Under the pieces are notes generated by a model. That model ran no database searches. It was not told the origin of the DNA and was given only the letters and a program-made list of their open reading frames with translations. Positions 40,781-50,271 of a stretch of 64,000 bases of DNA are shown here, one piece after another (position 1 is the stretch's first letter; every line of letters starts with the position of its first letter). Made by a program: the position numbers and the translations under genes. This stretch comes from Marinobacter xestospongiae. GTDB taxonomy: Bacteria > Pseudomonadota > Gammaproteobacteria > Pseudomonadales > Oleiphilaceae. Location of the stretch: positions 61,600-125,599 of the forward strand of contig NZ_JAKZAK010000017.1 in assembly GCF_023156385.1 (NCBI RefSeq), in the 5' to 3' direction.

Positions 40781-41866
40781 TTAACGAATCTTCAACGTGG
40801 CCAGTCCCACCAGAACCAGCACCACCGTAATCACCCAGAACCGCACAATCACCCGCGGCTCCGGCCAGCCCTTCAGTTCAAAGTGGTGATGCAACGGCGC
40901 CATCCGGAAAATGCGGCGTCCGGTCAGGCGGAACGACGCCACCTGCAGGATCACCGACACGGTTTCCATCACGAACACCCCGCCCATGATGAACAGCACG
41001 ATCTCCTGGCGCACAATCACCGCCACAACCCCCAGCGCCGCACCCAGTGCGAGGGCGCCAACGTCCCCCATGAAGACCTGGGCCGGATAGGTGTTGAACC
41101 ACAGGAATCCCAAACCGGCCCCCACCAGGGCACCACAGAATACGATCAGCTCGCCGGTCCCCGGCAGATGGGGAATCAGCAGATAGTTGGCGAACTGGGC
41201 ATGGCCGGACAGGTAGGCAAAGATACCCAGCGCCGCCGCCACCATCACCGTGGGCATGATCGCCAGACCATCGAGACCGTCGGTGAGGTTGACCGCGTTA
41301 CTGCTGCCGACAATGACGAAGTAGGTCAGCAGAATGAAAAACACCGGTCCCAGAGTCAGCGACACGTTCTTGAAGAACGGCACAAACAGCGACGTTTCCT
41401 GTGGCAGGTTGGCGCTGTAGAACAGGGCCACCGCAGCCGAGGCGCCAATCACTGACTGCCAGAAGTACTTCCAGCGGGCGGGCAGCCCGCGGGGATTGCG
41501 CTCCACCACCTTGCGGTAGTCATCCACCCAGCCAATGGCACCGAAAGCCAGTGTCACCAGCAGGGTGATCCAGACATAACGGTTGCTCAGGTCGGCCCAC
41601 AACAGGGTACTGATGGCAATCGCCACCAGAATCAGCGCGCCCCCCATGGTGGGCGTGCCGGCCTTGCTGAGATGGGTCTGTGGACCGTCATCCCGAACCG
41701 CCTGGCCAATCTGGTACTGGCTCAGTTTGCGAATCATGTACGGGCCAATGAACAGCGAAATCAGCAACGCCGTCAAAATCCCGAAAATGCCGCGCAGCGT
41801 CAGGTACTGAAAGACCGTCAGCGCGGAAAAGTATTGCGATAGAATCTCTGTCAGCCAGAGCAGCAT
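40781..41866 (-). CDS. mraY: Phospho-N-acetylmuramoyl-pentapeptide transferase
   Basis: MraY transfers phospho-MurNAc-pentapeptide to undecaprenyl phosphate, making lipid I. The 361-residue polytopic protein has [11 protein letters not shown], the Asp-rich loop [22 protein letters not shown], the catalytic-site GDVGALALG, and the loop [17 protein letters not shown]. It is of usual length (E. coli 360). It overlaps murF by 16 bp. Confidence 0.99.
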   Translation of the reverse strand: MLLWLTEILSQYFSALTVFQYLTLRGIFGILTALLISLFIGPYMIRKLSQYQIGQAVRDDGPQTHLSKAGTPTMGGALILVAIAISTLLWADLSNRYVWITLLVTLAFGAIGWVDDYRKVVERNPRGLPARWKYFWQSVIGASAAVALFYSANLPQETSLFVPFFKNVSLTLGPVFFILLTYFVIVGSSNAVNLTDGLDGLAIMPTVMVAAALGIFAYLSGHAQFANYLLIPHLPGTGELIVFCGALVGAGLGFLWFNTYPAQVFMGDVGALALGAALGVVAVIVRQEIVLFIMGGVFVMETVSVILQVASFRLTGRRIFRMAPLHHHFELKGWPEPRVIVRFWVITVVLVLVGLATLKIR

Positions 41867-43230
41867 GAATCTGTCACCTTGTTTTTTAACCCCTCCGCCA
41901 CACGTTCCATGGCGGAACTCCGAGAGCCTTTGAGCAACACGGTAACCGGTTGTCCACCCTGGCCCAGCAGGTATTCGACAGCCTTGTCATGGCTGTCGAA
42001 TACCTGCGTCGATTGTCCAAATCCGTCGCCATAACCCTCACAGCCAGGCCCGACAGCCAGCAGCTGCTCGATACCCAGCTCGCGGGCAAAGGCACCCACA
42101 TCCCGATGCAGCCGACGACTGTCCGGACCCAGCTCAGCCATGGTGCCAAGCACCGCGATCCGTACTCCGTCGTAACCGGCCAGCACCTTCAGTGCCGCTT
42201 TGGTGGACGACGGATTGGCGTTGTAGCTGTCATCAATCAGCGTCAGCGCGGCGTTCAGCCGGGTCGGGCTCAAGCGCCCGCGCACCGGCACCATCGCCGC
42301 CAGGCCCTGCTCGACCTGCTCCGGAGCCAGCCCCAGCGCGTAACAGGCCGCAGCCGCCAGCAGAGCGTTCATTACGTTGTGCTCACCGGCCAACGCCAAC
42401 TCAATCGTCGCCTGCCAGCCATCCGGTCCCTGTATCCGGAAGCGCTGGCCTTCCGGCCCCGACGTCAGATCTCTGGCGACAAACGCCGCTGCGGCATCAT
42501 CTGCCAGGCTGACCGACAGCACACGACGATCCCCCGCCCGACGCTGCCACCGGGAAAAGGCGGCATCATCACGGTTCAGCACCACCACACCGTCGTCGAC
42601 CACGCCATCAATCAGCTCACCTTTGGCCACCACGATGTTGTCGTAGCTGCCAAAACCTTCCAGGTGGGACTCGCCGGCGTTGGTGATGATGCCCACCCGG
42701 GGCCGGGTCAGTTGAATGGTCTGGGCGATCTCACCGACGCCGCTGGCGCCGTGCTCGATGACCGCGTAACGGTGTTCCGGCGCCAGCCGCAGCAGGGTCA
42801 GCGGCACCCCGATGTGGTTGTTGAGATTACCGGCCGTTGCCAGTGTCGACGCCACGCCGCCAAGAATGCTGGCCAGCATCTCCTTGACGGTGGTTTTGCC
42901 GCTGCTGCCGGTGACCGCAACGCACGTCGCCTGACAGCCCCGCCGGTTTTCCTGGCCGAGACGAGCAAGCGCGGCCAGCGTGTCCGGCACAATCAGTTGC
43001 GGCAGATCCACCGCATCGTCCAGCGTATCCACCACCGCAGCCACCGCGCCCGCGGCTTTTGCGGTCGCCAGGAACCGGTGACCGTCAAAACGCTCGCCTC
43101 TCAGGGCAACAAACAGATCGCCCGGGCGCAACTGACGGGTGTCGGTGGAGACTCCGCCAACGTCTGGCCCAGACACCGTATCGGCGCCCAGCCAGGACGC
43201 GATCTCGGCCAATGAGCATGGGCGGATCAC
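41851..43230 (-). CDS. murF: UDP-MurNAc-tripeptide--D-alanyl-D-alanine ligase
   Basis: MurF adds the D-Ala-D-Ala made by Ddl to complete the pentapeptide precursor. The 459-residue protein has [17 protein letters not shown], the ATP loop [36 protein letters not shown] and [10 protein letters not shown]. It starts at GTG 43230 overlapping the murE stop (GTGA). Confidence 0.98.
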   Translation of the reverse strand: MIRPCSLAEIASWLGADTVSGPDVGGVSTDTRQLRPGDLFVALRGERFDGHRFLATAKAAGAVAAVVDTLDDAVDLPQLIVPDTLAALARLGQENRRGCQATCVAVTGSSGKTTVKEMLASILGGVASTLATAGNLNNHIGVPLTLLRLAPEHRYAVIEHGASGVGEIAQTIQLTRPRVGIITNAGESHLEGFGSYDNIVVAKGELIDGVVDDGVVVLNRDDAAFSRWQRRAGDRRVLSVSLADDAAAAFVARDLTSGPEGQRFRIQGPDGWQATIELALAGEHNVMNALLAAAACYALGLAPEQVEQGLAAMVPVRGRLSPTRLNAALTLIDDSYNANPSSTKAALKVLAGYDGVRIAVLGTMAELGPDSRRLHRDVGAFARELGIEQLLAVGPGCEGYGDGFGQSTQVFDSHDKAVEYLLGQGGQPVTVLLKGSRSSAMERVAEGLKNKVTDSCCSG

Positions 43231-44711
43231 GCCACACCTCCATTCAGCGACAGGGCATGGCGCACCTGCTCGACATCGCTGAACGGCAGCCGCTGCCCAG
43301 CGGTTTCCTGCCAGGCTTCGTGCCCCTTACCCGCCACCAGCACCACGTCGCCCGACTCAGCAAGGGCGACGGCCTGGCGAATGGCGGCCGCACGATCGTG
43401 CACCACCGCCACCCGATCCGGCTGGGCAAAGCCGGCCAGGATATCGGCGACTATCGCCTCTGGCGCTTCACTACGGGGGTTGTCATCGGTCACGATCACG
43501 CCATCGGCGGCCGCTTCGGCTTCCCGCGCCATTTCCGGTCGCTTGCCGGCATCCCGGTCGCCGCCACAGCCAAACACGCAGATCAGCCGTTTGCGGGCAT
43601 GGGGACGCAGGGCCGCCAGTGCATTGGCGAGCGCATCCGGAGTATGGGCGTAGTCCACCACCACCTGCACCCCGTTGGCGCCGGTAAACGATTCCAGCCG
43701 CCCGGGTGGAGGCGTCAGTCGCTCAACCGCCTGGGCGACCCGCATCACCGGGACGCCGAGACTCAACACCGCGCCCATGGCCGCCAGCAGGTTACTGGCG
43801 TTAAAGGCCCCGAGCAGGGGCGCGGAGATCTCAAACGATCCCCACTGCCCATCCACCGACGCCTCAAAACCACCCGTCACCGGCTGGAACCGGGTCAACC
43901 ACAGCTCGGTCTGGGCCTCGTGCAGGCTGTAACGAACCCGGTCGCACTGACCGTCCAATTGTTCGTAAAGCTGACGACCGAAGGGATCGTCAAAATTGAT
44001 GACGGCAAAATGCAGCTCTTCGCGCCGGAACAGTTTTGCCTTGGCGGCGCCATAGGCACCCATGGAACCGTGGTAGTCCAGATGATCCCGGGTCAGGTTG
44101 GTAAACACCGCACCGGTCATGGACAGGTTATCGATGCGGCCCTGATCGAGGGCGTGGGACGACACTTCCATGGCCGCCGCCCGGCCCCGCTGTGCCAGGA
44201 TCTGTCCCAGCAGACGGTTAACCGTTACCACATCCGGGGTGGTGTGGGTCGCTGTCTGCAACCGGCCCGGCATGCCGTAGCCCAGAGTGCCGATCACGCC
44301 ACAGGGAGTGCCGGTCTCATTCAACAGTTGGGCAATGTACTGGCTGACCGAGGTCTTGCCATTGGTTCCGGTCACCCCAATCAGTCGCAAACGCTGGGAC
44401 GGATGTTCAAAGAAGCGGTCAGCAATGGCGCCCAGACGAGCCCTCAGCTGAGGCACTGGCACCAGCAACGCGCCGTGAAACTCCCGGCACTGACCCGGCG
44501 CATCCACGTCCAGCAGGACCACGGTTGCGCCCCGCTCGATGGCGACCGCAACGTAGTGATCGGCGGGCGTTCGGGCACCGGCCACGGCGATGAACGCATC
44601 GCCCGCCTTGACCTCGCGACTGTCGGTCGCCAGGCCATGAATGGTGACATCAAAAACCGACGGTACCTCAACAATACCGTGCAACAACGAACTCAGGGAT
44701 GTGATGCACAT
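43227..44711 (-). CDS. murE: UDP-MurNAc-L-Ala-D-Glu--meso-diaminopimelate ligase
   Basis: MurE adds the third residue of the stem peptide. The 494-residue protein has LATDSREVKAGDAFIAV, the ATP loop VTGTNGKTSVSQ, EVSSHALDQGR and NLTRDHLDYHG. The motif DDNPRSE contains DNPR, which selects meso-diaminopimelate over lysine and indicates a standard Gram-negative peptidoglycan. It lies 4 bp after ftsI and overlaps murF. Confidence 0.98.
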   Translation of the reverse strand: MCITSLSSLLHGIVEVPSVFDVTIHGLATDSREVKAGDAFIAVAGARTPADHYVAVAIERGATVVLLDVDAPGQCREFHGALLVPVPQLRARLGAIADRFFEHPSQRLRLIGVTGTNGKTSVSQYIAQLLNETGTPCGVIGTLGYGMPGRLQTATHTTPDVVTVNRLLGQILAQRGRAAAMEVSSHALDQGRIDNLSMTGAVFTNLTRDHLDYHGSMGAYGAAKAKLFRREELHFAVINFDDPFGRQLYEQLDGQCDRVRYSLHEAQTELWLTRFQPVTGGFEASVDGQWGSFEISAPLLGAFNASNLLAAMGAVLSLGVPVMRVAQAVERLTPPPGRLESFTGANGVQVVVDYAHTPDALANALAALRPHARKRLICVFGCGGDRDAGKRPEMAREAEAAADGVIVTDDNPRSEAPEAIVADILAGFAQPDRVAVVHDRAAAIRQAVALAESGDVVLVAGKGHEAWQETAGQRLPFSDVEQVRHALSLNGGVA

Positions 44712-44715
44712 AGCG

Positions 44716-46449
44716 TTAACCCCGCTCTCCGGTGCGCTGGACAGGACGCTGTCCCAGCTCCAGTTCTGGCTTCACATTCAGTAGTCGCAATGCATCACTC
44801 ATCACCCGGGAGAACACCGGTGCGGCCACTTCACCGCCGTAGTATTCACCCGCCTGAGGTGCATCGACTGCCACCACGGTTACAATTCTCGGGTTGTCGA
44901 TAGGCGCCATGCCCGCAAACACGGCCTTGTACTCGCTGTCTTCATAACCTCGCTTACCCACCAGGTGAACCGTGCCGGTCTTGCCTCCGGCCGAATAGAA
45001 CCCTGGCTGCGCACGCCGTCCGGTGCCATGCTCAACCACCTCCCGCAGCATGTCGCGGATCTGGGCAGTGACCCGTTCCGACAGCACCCGCTCCCCCTGG
45101 GGCGGCTGCTCCAGTTTCAGCAGACTGAGCGGATAGCGGGTACCACCATTGGCCAGCACCATGTAGGCCTGCGCCAGCTGCAGCGCGTTGAGGCTCAGAC
45201 CATAACCGTAGGACAACGTGGCTTCCTCCACGGGGCGCCAGCGCGGGGGCGACGGCAGTACGCCCACAGCCTCGCCGGGAAAACCAATGCCGGTGGCCTG
45301 TCCCAGCCCAAGCCGGAAGTAAAGGTCCCGCACCACATCGCCCCCAAGATCGTTGGCAATGCGGCTGATACCGACGTTGCTGGACTTGGTGATCACCGTG
45401 GTCATATCGACAACGCCATAATTGCGGGCGTCGCGAATGGTAAAACGACCAAATCGCCGATAGCCCGGCGATGTGTCGATGGTGCTGGAAACCTTGTAGC
45501 GCCCGGATTCCAGGGCGGCGGCCATGGTAATGGCCTTCATCGGTGACCCGGGCTCAAAGAGATCCGTCACCGCCTTGTTGCGTAACCGCTCGGAACTGAG
45601 CTGGCTGCGATCGTTGGGGTTGTAGGAATGCTGATTGACCATTGCCAGCACCTCCCCGGTATTCACATCCAACATCACCAGGGTGCCACCGTGCGCCTTA
45701 TGGGCGGTAACAACCGCCTTGAGCTCCCGGTACGCCAGATACTGCAGACGCAGATCCAGGCTCAGCACCAGATCCTGACCCGGGCTGGCGTCACGGATCA
45801 GCGACAGATCCTTGATCACACGCCCACGATTGTCCTTGAGCACCCGTTTGGACCCGGGCTCTCCCCGCAGCCAGTCGTCGTAGGAGAGTTCCATCCCCTC
45901 CTGACCCTGTTCATCAATGTTGGTGAACCCCACCACATGAGCAGTTACTTCGCCGGCAGGGTAGAAACGCTGGTACTCACGGCGCCCATAAACCCCAGGG
46001 ATACCCAATTCCAGAATCTGTCGCGCCACGCTGGGTTGCATCTTGCGCTCCAGATAAATGAAGCGACGTTCGGCGTACCGCCGCAACCGCTCACGCAACT
46101 CACCTTCGGGAACCCCCAGCAGACGGGCCGCGGCAGCCAAACGCGGGTCTTCCGGGTCCATTTCCGACGGATTGGCCCAAACAGTCTGCACCGGCGTACT
46201 AACCGCCAGCGGCTCACCGTAACGATCGGTGATCATGCCGCGATGGGCGTCTACCGATTCCACCCGAATCGTGCGGACGTCGCCCTGCTGTCGCAGAAAC
46301 TCCTGATCAACCACGTGCAGGTCCACCAGTCGCCAGGCCAACACCGTCACCAGCACCAGAAACACAGACACAACAGAACCAAACCGCCAGGCTCTTAGCC
46401 CGGCGGTCAGTCGTTGACGCCATGTCGGTTGCTGTTGTGGTGCTGACAC
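44716..46449 (-). CDS. ftsI: Septal peptidoglycan transpeptidase FtsI (PBP3)
   Basis: FtsI cross-links septal peptidoglycan together with FtsW. The 577-residue bitopic protein has a membrane helix at about 24-44, an N-terminal non-catalytic domain with HRGMITDRYGEPLAVS, and a transpeptidase domain with SxxK at S302-K305 (EPGSPMK), SSN at 356-358 and KTG at 490-492. The active-site serine loop has Pro instead of the usual Thr or Ala after Ser. It starts at GTG 46449, 36 bp after ftsL. Confidence 0.98.
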   Translation of the reverse strand: MSAPQQQPTWRQRLTAGLRAWRFGSVVSVFLVLVTVLAWRLVDLHVVDQEFLRQQGDVRTIRVESVDAHRGMITDRYGEPLAVSTPVQTVWANPSEMDPEDPRLAAAARLLGVPEGELRERLRRYAERRFIYLERKMQPSVARQILELGIPGVYGRREYQRFYPAGEVTAHVVGFTNIDEQGQEGMELSYDDWLRGEPGSKRVLKDNRGRVIKDLSLIRDASPGQDLVLSLDLRLQYLAYRELKAVVTAHKAHGGTLVMLDVNTGEVLAMVNQHSYNPNDRSQLSSERLRNKAVTDLFEPGSPMKAITMAAALESGRYKVSSTIDTSPGYRRFGRFTIRDARNYGVVDMTTVITKSSNVGISRIANDLGGDVVRDLYFRLGLGQATGIGFPGEAVGVLPSPPRWRPVEEATLSYGYGLSLNALQLAQAYMVLANGGTRYPLSLLKLEQPPQGERVLSERVTAQIRDMLREVVEHGTGRRAQPGFYSAGGKTGTVHLVGKRGYEDSEYKAVFAGMAPIDNPRIVTVVAVDAPQAGEYYGGEVAAPVFSRVMSDALRLLNVKPELELGQRPVQRTGERG

Positions 46450-46485
46450 AAGCCGTACCTGCTCAGATCGCTGTCATTGTGTGTA

Positions 46486-46893
46486 CTACCTGCCACCAGC
46501 CGCTGGCGACGCCAGCGGAACCAGCACGATGTCCTGTTTACCAGGCACGATCATGCCCAGGCTGTCGCCCGCCAAATGCTCAATTCGTCCATGGGCACTC
46601 AGCGCGCTCTGCTCCAGCAGCAGCTGACTCCACTGCCGCTGGTAGGCATCACGCTGATCCTGTAACGTGGATAATTCATTAAACAGCCCACGATTGGTGT
46701 GCGCACTGACCACCACGCCCAACGCCGATGCGATCAGCACGGCCACCAGGCCCAGGGTAATCACCAGATCCCGCTGCGCCAGCGAGATAAAAATCCGCCG
46801 CGACAGCCGATACGCGCTGGAAAACCCGGCCTTGACCGCATCCCGGTTCAGCTTGGTCGCCTTAACCGGGCGCTCCAGGGTCACCGCTCCCAT
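46486..46893 (-). CDS. ftsL: Cell division protein FtsL
   Basis: FtsL is a small bitopic protein that forms the FtsQLB complex and activates FtsWI. The 135-residue protein has a basic cytoplasmic tail of about 42 residues, one helix (LVITLGLVAVLIASALGVVV), then a periplasmic coiled coil (LFNELSTLQDQRDAYQRQ). Sequence conservation is low in this family, so the call rests on size, topology and position between rsmH and ftsI. The start lies 1 bp after the rsmH stop. Confidence 0.95.
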   Translation of the reverse strand: MGAVTLERPVKATKLNRDAVKAGFSSAYRLSRRIFISLAQRDLVITLGLVAVLIASALGVVVSAHTNRGLFNELSTLQDQRDAYQRQWSQLLLEQSALSAHGRIEHLAGDSLGMIVPGKQDIVLVPLASPAAGGR

Positions 46894-46894
46894 T

Positions 46895-47881
46895 TTACGC
46901 TCCTTCCCCGGCGTTCTCCGCCATATCGCTGCGCTTTTCCAACACCCGCATCACTGCGCTACGGGCCCGCACGTTGTCACTGACCTCGTCCACTTCTGCC
47001 TTCATCGCCTTACCCACCAACCGGTAGGCAGACTGTTCTTCGCTGGCCATCACCGGCAGCCCTTTGGGCAACTGCGGACCACGGGCCAGATCCCTCATGA
47101 AGCGCTTGACGATGCGATCCTCAAGAGAGTGGAAACTGATCACCACCAGACGTCCACCGGGGGCCAGTTTCGATACCGCCGCGTCCAACCCCTGCTCCAG
47201 ATCCTCCAGCTCCCGGTTGATAAAGATCCGGATGGCCTGAAAGGTTCGGGTGGCCGGATGTTTGTGCTTCTCTTTTTTTGGCACTGCAGTACTCACCAGC
47301 TCCGCCAATGCCCGAGTGGTCTGCAGAGGCTCCTCCTGGCGCTGGTTGATCACTGCCCGGGCAATACGGCGAGAGAAACGCTCTTCGCCATAACGCCAGA
47401 TCACATCGGCAATTTCTTTCTCTTCGGCCGACGCCAGCCAGTCCGCGGCACTGGGACCACGGGTGGTGTCCATGCGCATATCCAGAGGACCGTCCCGTAA
47501 GAAGCTGAAGCCGCGAGCGGCATCGTCCAGCTGCGGCGATGACACTCCCAGATCCATCAGCACCCCATCCACCGCTGACCAGGACTGCTCATCCATGGCT
47601 GATACCAGCTCTGCGAAAGAGCCGTGAAAATGCCGGAAACGGGCATCCTCAGTCGCCAGCGTTTCAGCAAAGCCGATGGCTTCCGGGTCCTTGTCGATCC
47701 CCAGAAGCTGGGCCTGAGCCCCCAGGCGCGCCAGCAATAGCCGGCTGTGACCGCCTCGCCCGAACGTGCAGTCGATGTAGCGCCCTTCCGGGTTGGTGAT
47801 CAGCAGGTCAACCGCCGTGTCCAGAAGCACGGAACGGTGTAGCTGTTGACCGTCCGCGCGCTCTGTCGGCCGGCTAGTCAT
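46895..47881 (-). CDS. rsmH: 16S rRNA (cytosine-1402-N4)-methyltransferase
   Basis: RsmH methylates C1402 of 16S rRNA in the P site, using S-adenosylmethionine. The 328-residue protein has [49 protein letters not shown] (seen as [11 protein letters not shown]), [20 protein letters not shown] (seen as [11 protein letters not shown]) and [15 protein letters not shown]. RsmI, also in this window, adds the 2'-O-methyl to the same nucleotide. It overlaps mraZ by 4 bp. Confidence 0.98.
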   Translation of the reverse strand: MTSRPTERADGQQLHRSVLLDTAVDLLITNPEGRYIDCTFGRGGHSRLLLARLGAQAQLLGIDKDPEAIGFAETLATEDARFRHFHGSFAELVSAMDEQSWSAVDGVLMDLGVSSPQLDDAARGFSFLRDGPLDMRMDTTRGPSAADWLASAEEKEIADVIWRYGEERFSRRIARAVINQRQEEPLQTTRALAELVSTAVPKKEKHKHPATRTFQAIRIFINRELEDLEQGLDAAVSKLAPGGRLVVISFHSLEDRIVKRFMRDLARGPQLPKGLPVMASEEQSAYRLVGKAMKAEVDEVSDNVRARSAVMRVLEKRSDMAENAGEGA

Positions 47882-48333
47882 AGGTCCAGAGCCTCCATCT
47901 CGGGAGGCATCTCGTCATCATCAGCGGCTTCATCAAGCCAATCGAACCAATGCTCTTCACTCCAAAGCTCCAGTTTTTTGCCCTGGCCCACCAGCATCAG
48001 TTTCTTGTCGAGCTTGGCGTAATCCCGCAGCGTCGGCGGCACCAGGACGCGGCCGGCCGAATCCAGTTGCAGACGGGTGGCATACCCCAACACGGTGCGC
48101 TGGAGTCGCCGAACGGCCTTCTTCATGCTGGGAAGCGCATTGATCTGTTCTTCGACGGCGGCCCACTCCGGCTCCGGGTAGACCATCAGGCAGCGGTCGC
48201 CGGTCGCGCTGGCAGTCAATACAATGCGGCCATCACAAAGCTGTGCGAGTTCCTCACGCAGCTTTGCGGGGATCGCCATGCGACCCTTCGCATCCATATT
48301 GATGGCATGACTGCCGAGAAAATTGCTCATCAT
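47878..48333 (-). CDS. mraZ: Transcriptional regulator MraZ
   Basis: MraZ is the AbrB-fold repressor of the dcw operon that it heads. The 151-residue protein has the two half-repeats typical of the family: [22 protein letters not shown] and [22 protein letters not shown] (shared core D-x-x-GR-x-x-xP). The start is ATG 48333 or 48330. Four GTGGG/GTGGT boxes lie about 150-185 bp upstream, just after the promoter, so autoregulation is expected as in E. coli. Confidence 0.97.
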   Translation of the reverse strand: MMSNFLGSHAINMDAKGRMAIPAKLREELAQLCDGRIVLTASATGDRCLMVYPEPEWAAVEEQINALPSMKKAVRRLQRTVLGYATRLQLDSAGRVLVPPTLRDYAKLDKKLMLVGQGKKLELWSEEHWFDWLDEAADDDEMPPEMEALDL

Positions 48334-48481
48334 TGCTTGCCAGCGCTTGAGGGCACATACGGGGTGGGTGGCGGAAACCGGTCAATCGTTCTGAGCCCTG
48401 AGACGTCACAGATAAAGACGCAAGCCCCAGGAGTCCCGGGCGCAGCCAGTACCACCAAAACACCACATCCCGACTCATAAA

Positions 48482-48516
48482 CCCACTAAAAACCACTTCC
48501 AACCACTTTTTCCCAC
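48482..48516 (-). promoter_or_regulatory. MraZ-binding boxes: four repeats with 10-bp period
   Basis: On the minus strand GTGGG, GTGGT, GTGGT and GTGGG occur at 48516-48512, 48506-48502, 48496-48492 and 48486-48482, each separated by 5 bp. This matches the TGGGN-N5 direct repeats bound by MraZ. The first box begins 8 bp after the -10 element. Confidence 0.85.
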
Positions 48517-48524
48517 TTTTGCAC

Positions 48525-48553
48525 ACTATAGAAACACGCCAAACACAATGCAA
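48525..48553 (-). promoter_or_regulatory. Promoter of the mraZ-dcw operon
   Basis: On the minus strand -35 TTGCAT (48553-48548) and -10 TATAGT (48530-48525) are 17 bp apart. Transcription would start near 48518, in the first MraZ box, leaving a leader of about 185 nt before mraZ. Confidence 0.75.
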
Positions 48554-48787
48554 GCGCCACCAGGAACGACACGGTCACAAAACTTTCTTTAATGACAAGG
48601 AGTTACGAGCTTTCGAGGAGAAAACGGGCGAGATTAAAGATAAGAAAGACAACCAAATCAATTACCTGCAATTGAAACCGCAGGAATCGGTGTAAGTTTA
48701 AGAATATTTGGCTATTAGGAAGGCGTCGGGAGACCTACGGGAATCACATACTGCGGGTTACGCTGGGTGCCTCTGATGGTTAATTGC
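48554..48787. other. Low-GC spacer between rnpB and the mra promoter
   Basis: These 234 bp carry no ORF with family signal and no clear terminator. The composition is markedly richer in A than the neighbouring genes (runs such as GATTAAAGATAAGAAAG). A small stem CCTGC-N10-GCAGG lies near 48663. It may contain the rnpB 3' processing or termination region and the mra UP element. Confidence 0.4.
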
Positions 48788-49131
48788 GAGTTCGCCGATA
48801 AGCCGGGTTCTGTCGTGGACAGTCATTCATCTAGGGCCTGCGTCGCCACAGGCCTCAAGCAACCTACCCGAATCCAGCGCGGGCCACGCCGTTGGATTCC
48901 TATTTGGTCTTGCTCCAGGTGGGGTTTACCATCGCCGTGAACTGTTGCCAGTCACGCGGTGCGCTCTTACCGCACCATTTCAACCTTACCGGCGCCCTGA
49001 GGCGCTTAGGCGGTATACTTTCTGTTGCACTTTCCGTCGACTCGCGCCGCCCAGGCGTTACCTGGCACCTTGCCCTATGGAGCCCGGACTTTCCTCCCCC
49101 AGCGAACTGGCGGCGACTGTCTGGCGAACTC
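48788..49131 (-). ncRNA. rnpB: RNase P RNA, bacterial type A
   Basis: The catalytic RNA of RNase P trims tRNA 5' ends. On the minus strand the 5' region reads CCAGACAGTCGCCGC, then GGGGGAGGAAAGTCCGGGCT and CCATAGGGCA. Later come GGTAAGAGCGCACCG, AGCAAGACCAAATAGG, GGGTAGGTTGCTTGAGG and AGATGAATGACTGTCCACGAC; ACAGAACCCGGCTTATCGG lies near the 3' end. P1 is closed by GAGTTCGCC (49131-49123) with GGCGAACTC (48796-48788), which sets the ends to within a few bases. Length about 344 nt is usual. The position between rsmI and mraZ is conserved in pseudomonads. Confidence 0.97.
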
Positions 49132-49170
49132 AGGCGAGACCATACCCCCGCGACCGCCCAGGCGCAAGCA

Positions 49171-50046
49171 TTACCGCTCCTGCCGTAACGCCAGAGCCCG
49201 CTGGTAGAGCTCATTGCGAGACACCCCGGAGACCTCCGCCACGATCTTCGCGGCTTTTTTTACCGGCAATTCAGGCAACAACAGCGCCAGCAGCCGATCC
49301 ACATCAAGATCGCCACCCGGCTCGACATCCCGCGCCCCCCGAACCATCACCACAAACTCGCCACGGCGGGCATTGGCGTCCTCCCGCAGTACCTCCAGCA
49401 ACTGTCCGGCGGTACCGTGGTAAAACGACTCATAGGTTTTAGTCAGCTCGCGGGCGATGGCCATTTCCCGGTCTTCGCCAAACACCAACGCCATGTCGGC
49501 AACGGTATCGGCAATCCGGTGCGGCGATTCATAGAACACCATGGTGGCCGTCTCCCGCTGCCATGCTTCCAGCGCCGTGCGACGCGCACCGGACTTGGCA
49601 GGCAGAAAGCCGGCAAAGGTAAAGCGATCGGTGGGGAGACCAGCGGCACTCAACGCCACCACCAGAGCGCAAGGGCCCGGCAACGGCACCACCTGCACGC
49701 CCAGCTCGCGAGCTTGACGTACCAACACGTATCCCGGATCGGAAATCAGCGGGGTTCCGGCGTCTGACACCAGGGCCGCTGACTCCCCGGCCTGGAGCCG
49801 ATCAATAAGTCCACCCGCGCGATCCCGCTCGTTGTGGTCATGGAGCGCGACCATCGGCTTGCTCAGCCCCAGGTGCTGCAGCAGCCGGCCACTGTGGCGG
49901 GTATCCTCAGCCGCCACAAAATCCACTTGTGACAACACCTTGGCGGCTCTTGTTGAGAGATCATCGAGATTACCAATCGGTGTCGCCACGATGTACAGCA
50001 CTCCCGCCCGGGATTGCCCTCCCCGCTCTGCCTGTCGCTCACTCAC
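49171..50046 (-). CDS. rsmI: 16S rRNA (cytidine-1402-2'-O)-methyltransferase
   Basis: RsmI methylates the ribose of C1402 in 16S rRNA, complementing RsmH. The 291-residue protein has LYIVATPIGNLDDLS, AAEDTRHSGRLL, LVSDAGTPLISDPGY and VPLPGPCALVVALSAAGLPTDRF (seen as LPGPCALV). The GTG at 50046 is preferred because AGGAG lies nine bases upstream; ATG 50088 has no ribosome site. It is divergent from lpoA, as in E. coli, and rnpB follows 39 bp after its stop. Confidence 0.96.
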   Translation of the reverse strand: MSERQAERGGQSRAGVLYIVATPIGNLDDLSTRAAKVLSQVDFVAAEDTRHSGRLLQHLGLSKPMVALHDHNERDRAGGLIDRLQAGESAALVSDAGTPLISDPGYVLVRQARELGVQVVPLPGPCALVVALSAAGLPTDRFTFAGFLPAKSGARRTALEAWQRETATMVFYESPHRIADTVADMALVFGEDREMAIARELTKTYESFYHGTAGQLLEVLREDANARRGEFVVMVRGARDVEPGGDLDVDRLLALLLPELPVKKAAKIVAEVSGVSRNELYQRALALRQER

Positions 50047-50196
50047 GCCTGAACACTCCTGCTGCAGCCCCGATGACCGCCAACTCATGTGAAATCAACT
50101 GGGACCTGATAAACTTGGCCGCCTGGGAGACGGACCTCTCCGGAAAACACCCATGGCAGGCCAAGTGCCCGCCCGGGGAGCGCCGATCCACTCCCC

Positions 50197-50202
50197 TATA
50201 AT
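50197..50202 (+). promoter_or_regulatory. Possible -10 element of lpoA-yraN-diaA
   Basis: A perfect TATAAT lies 70 bp upstream of the lpoA ATG. Just upstream are inverted arms GGGGAG (50175-50180) and CTCCCC (50191-50196). Downstream, a 10-bp stem GATGCCGCCC-TTT-GGGCGGCGTC (50215-50237) would be in the leader. No clear -35 is seen. Confidence 0.45.
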
Positions 50203-50271
50203 GGAACACTGCATGATGCCGCCCTTTGGGCGGCGTCACAAGCGATACGCCAGGAGTTGCGCGAGCCGGAC

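Noticed and set aside
39500..41455. A 651-codon open frame opposite murD and mraY
   Set aside because: Same cause: an antisense shadow of strongly biased coding sequence.
43059..44903. A 614-codon open frame opposite murE and the murF start
   Set aside because: MurE has complete ligase motifs on the minus strand, and the shadow product is His/Gln/Arg rich and unlike any family.
48788..49214. Short open frames across 48,890-49,440
   Set aside because: The region is explained by the RNase P RNA and the end of rsmI; predicted products have no family signal.
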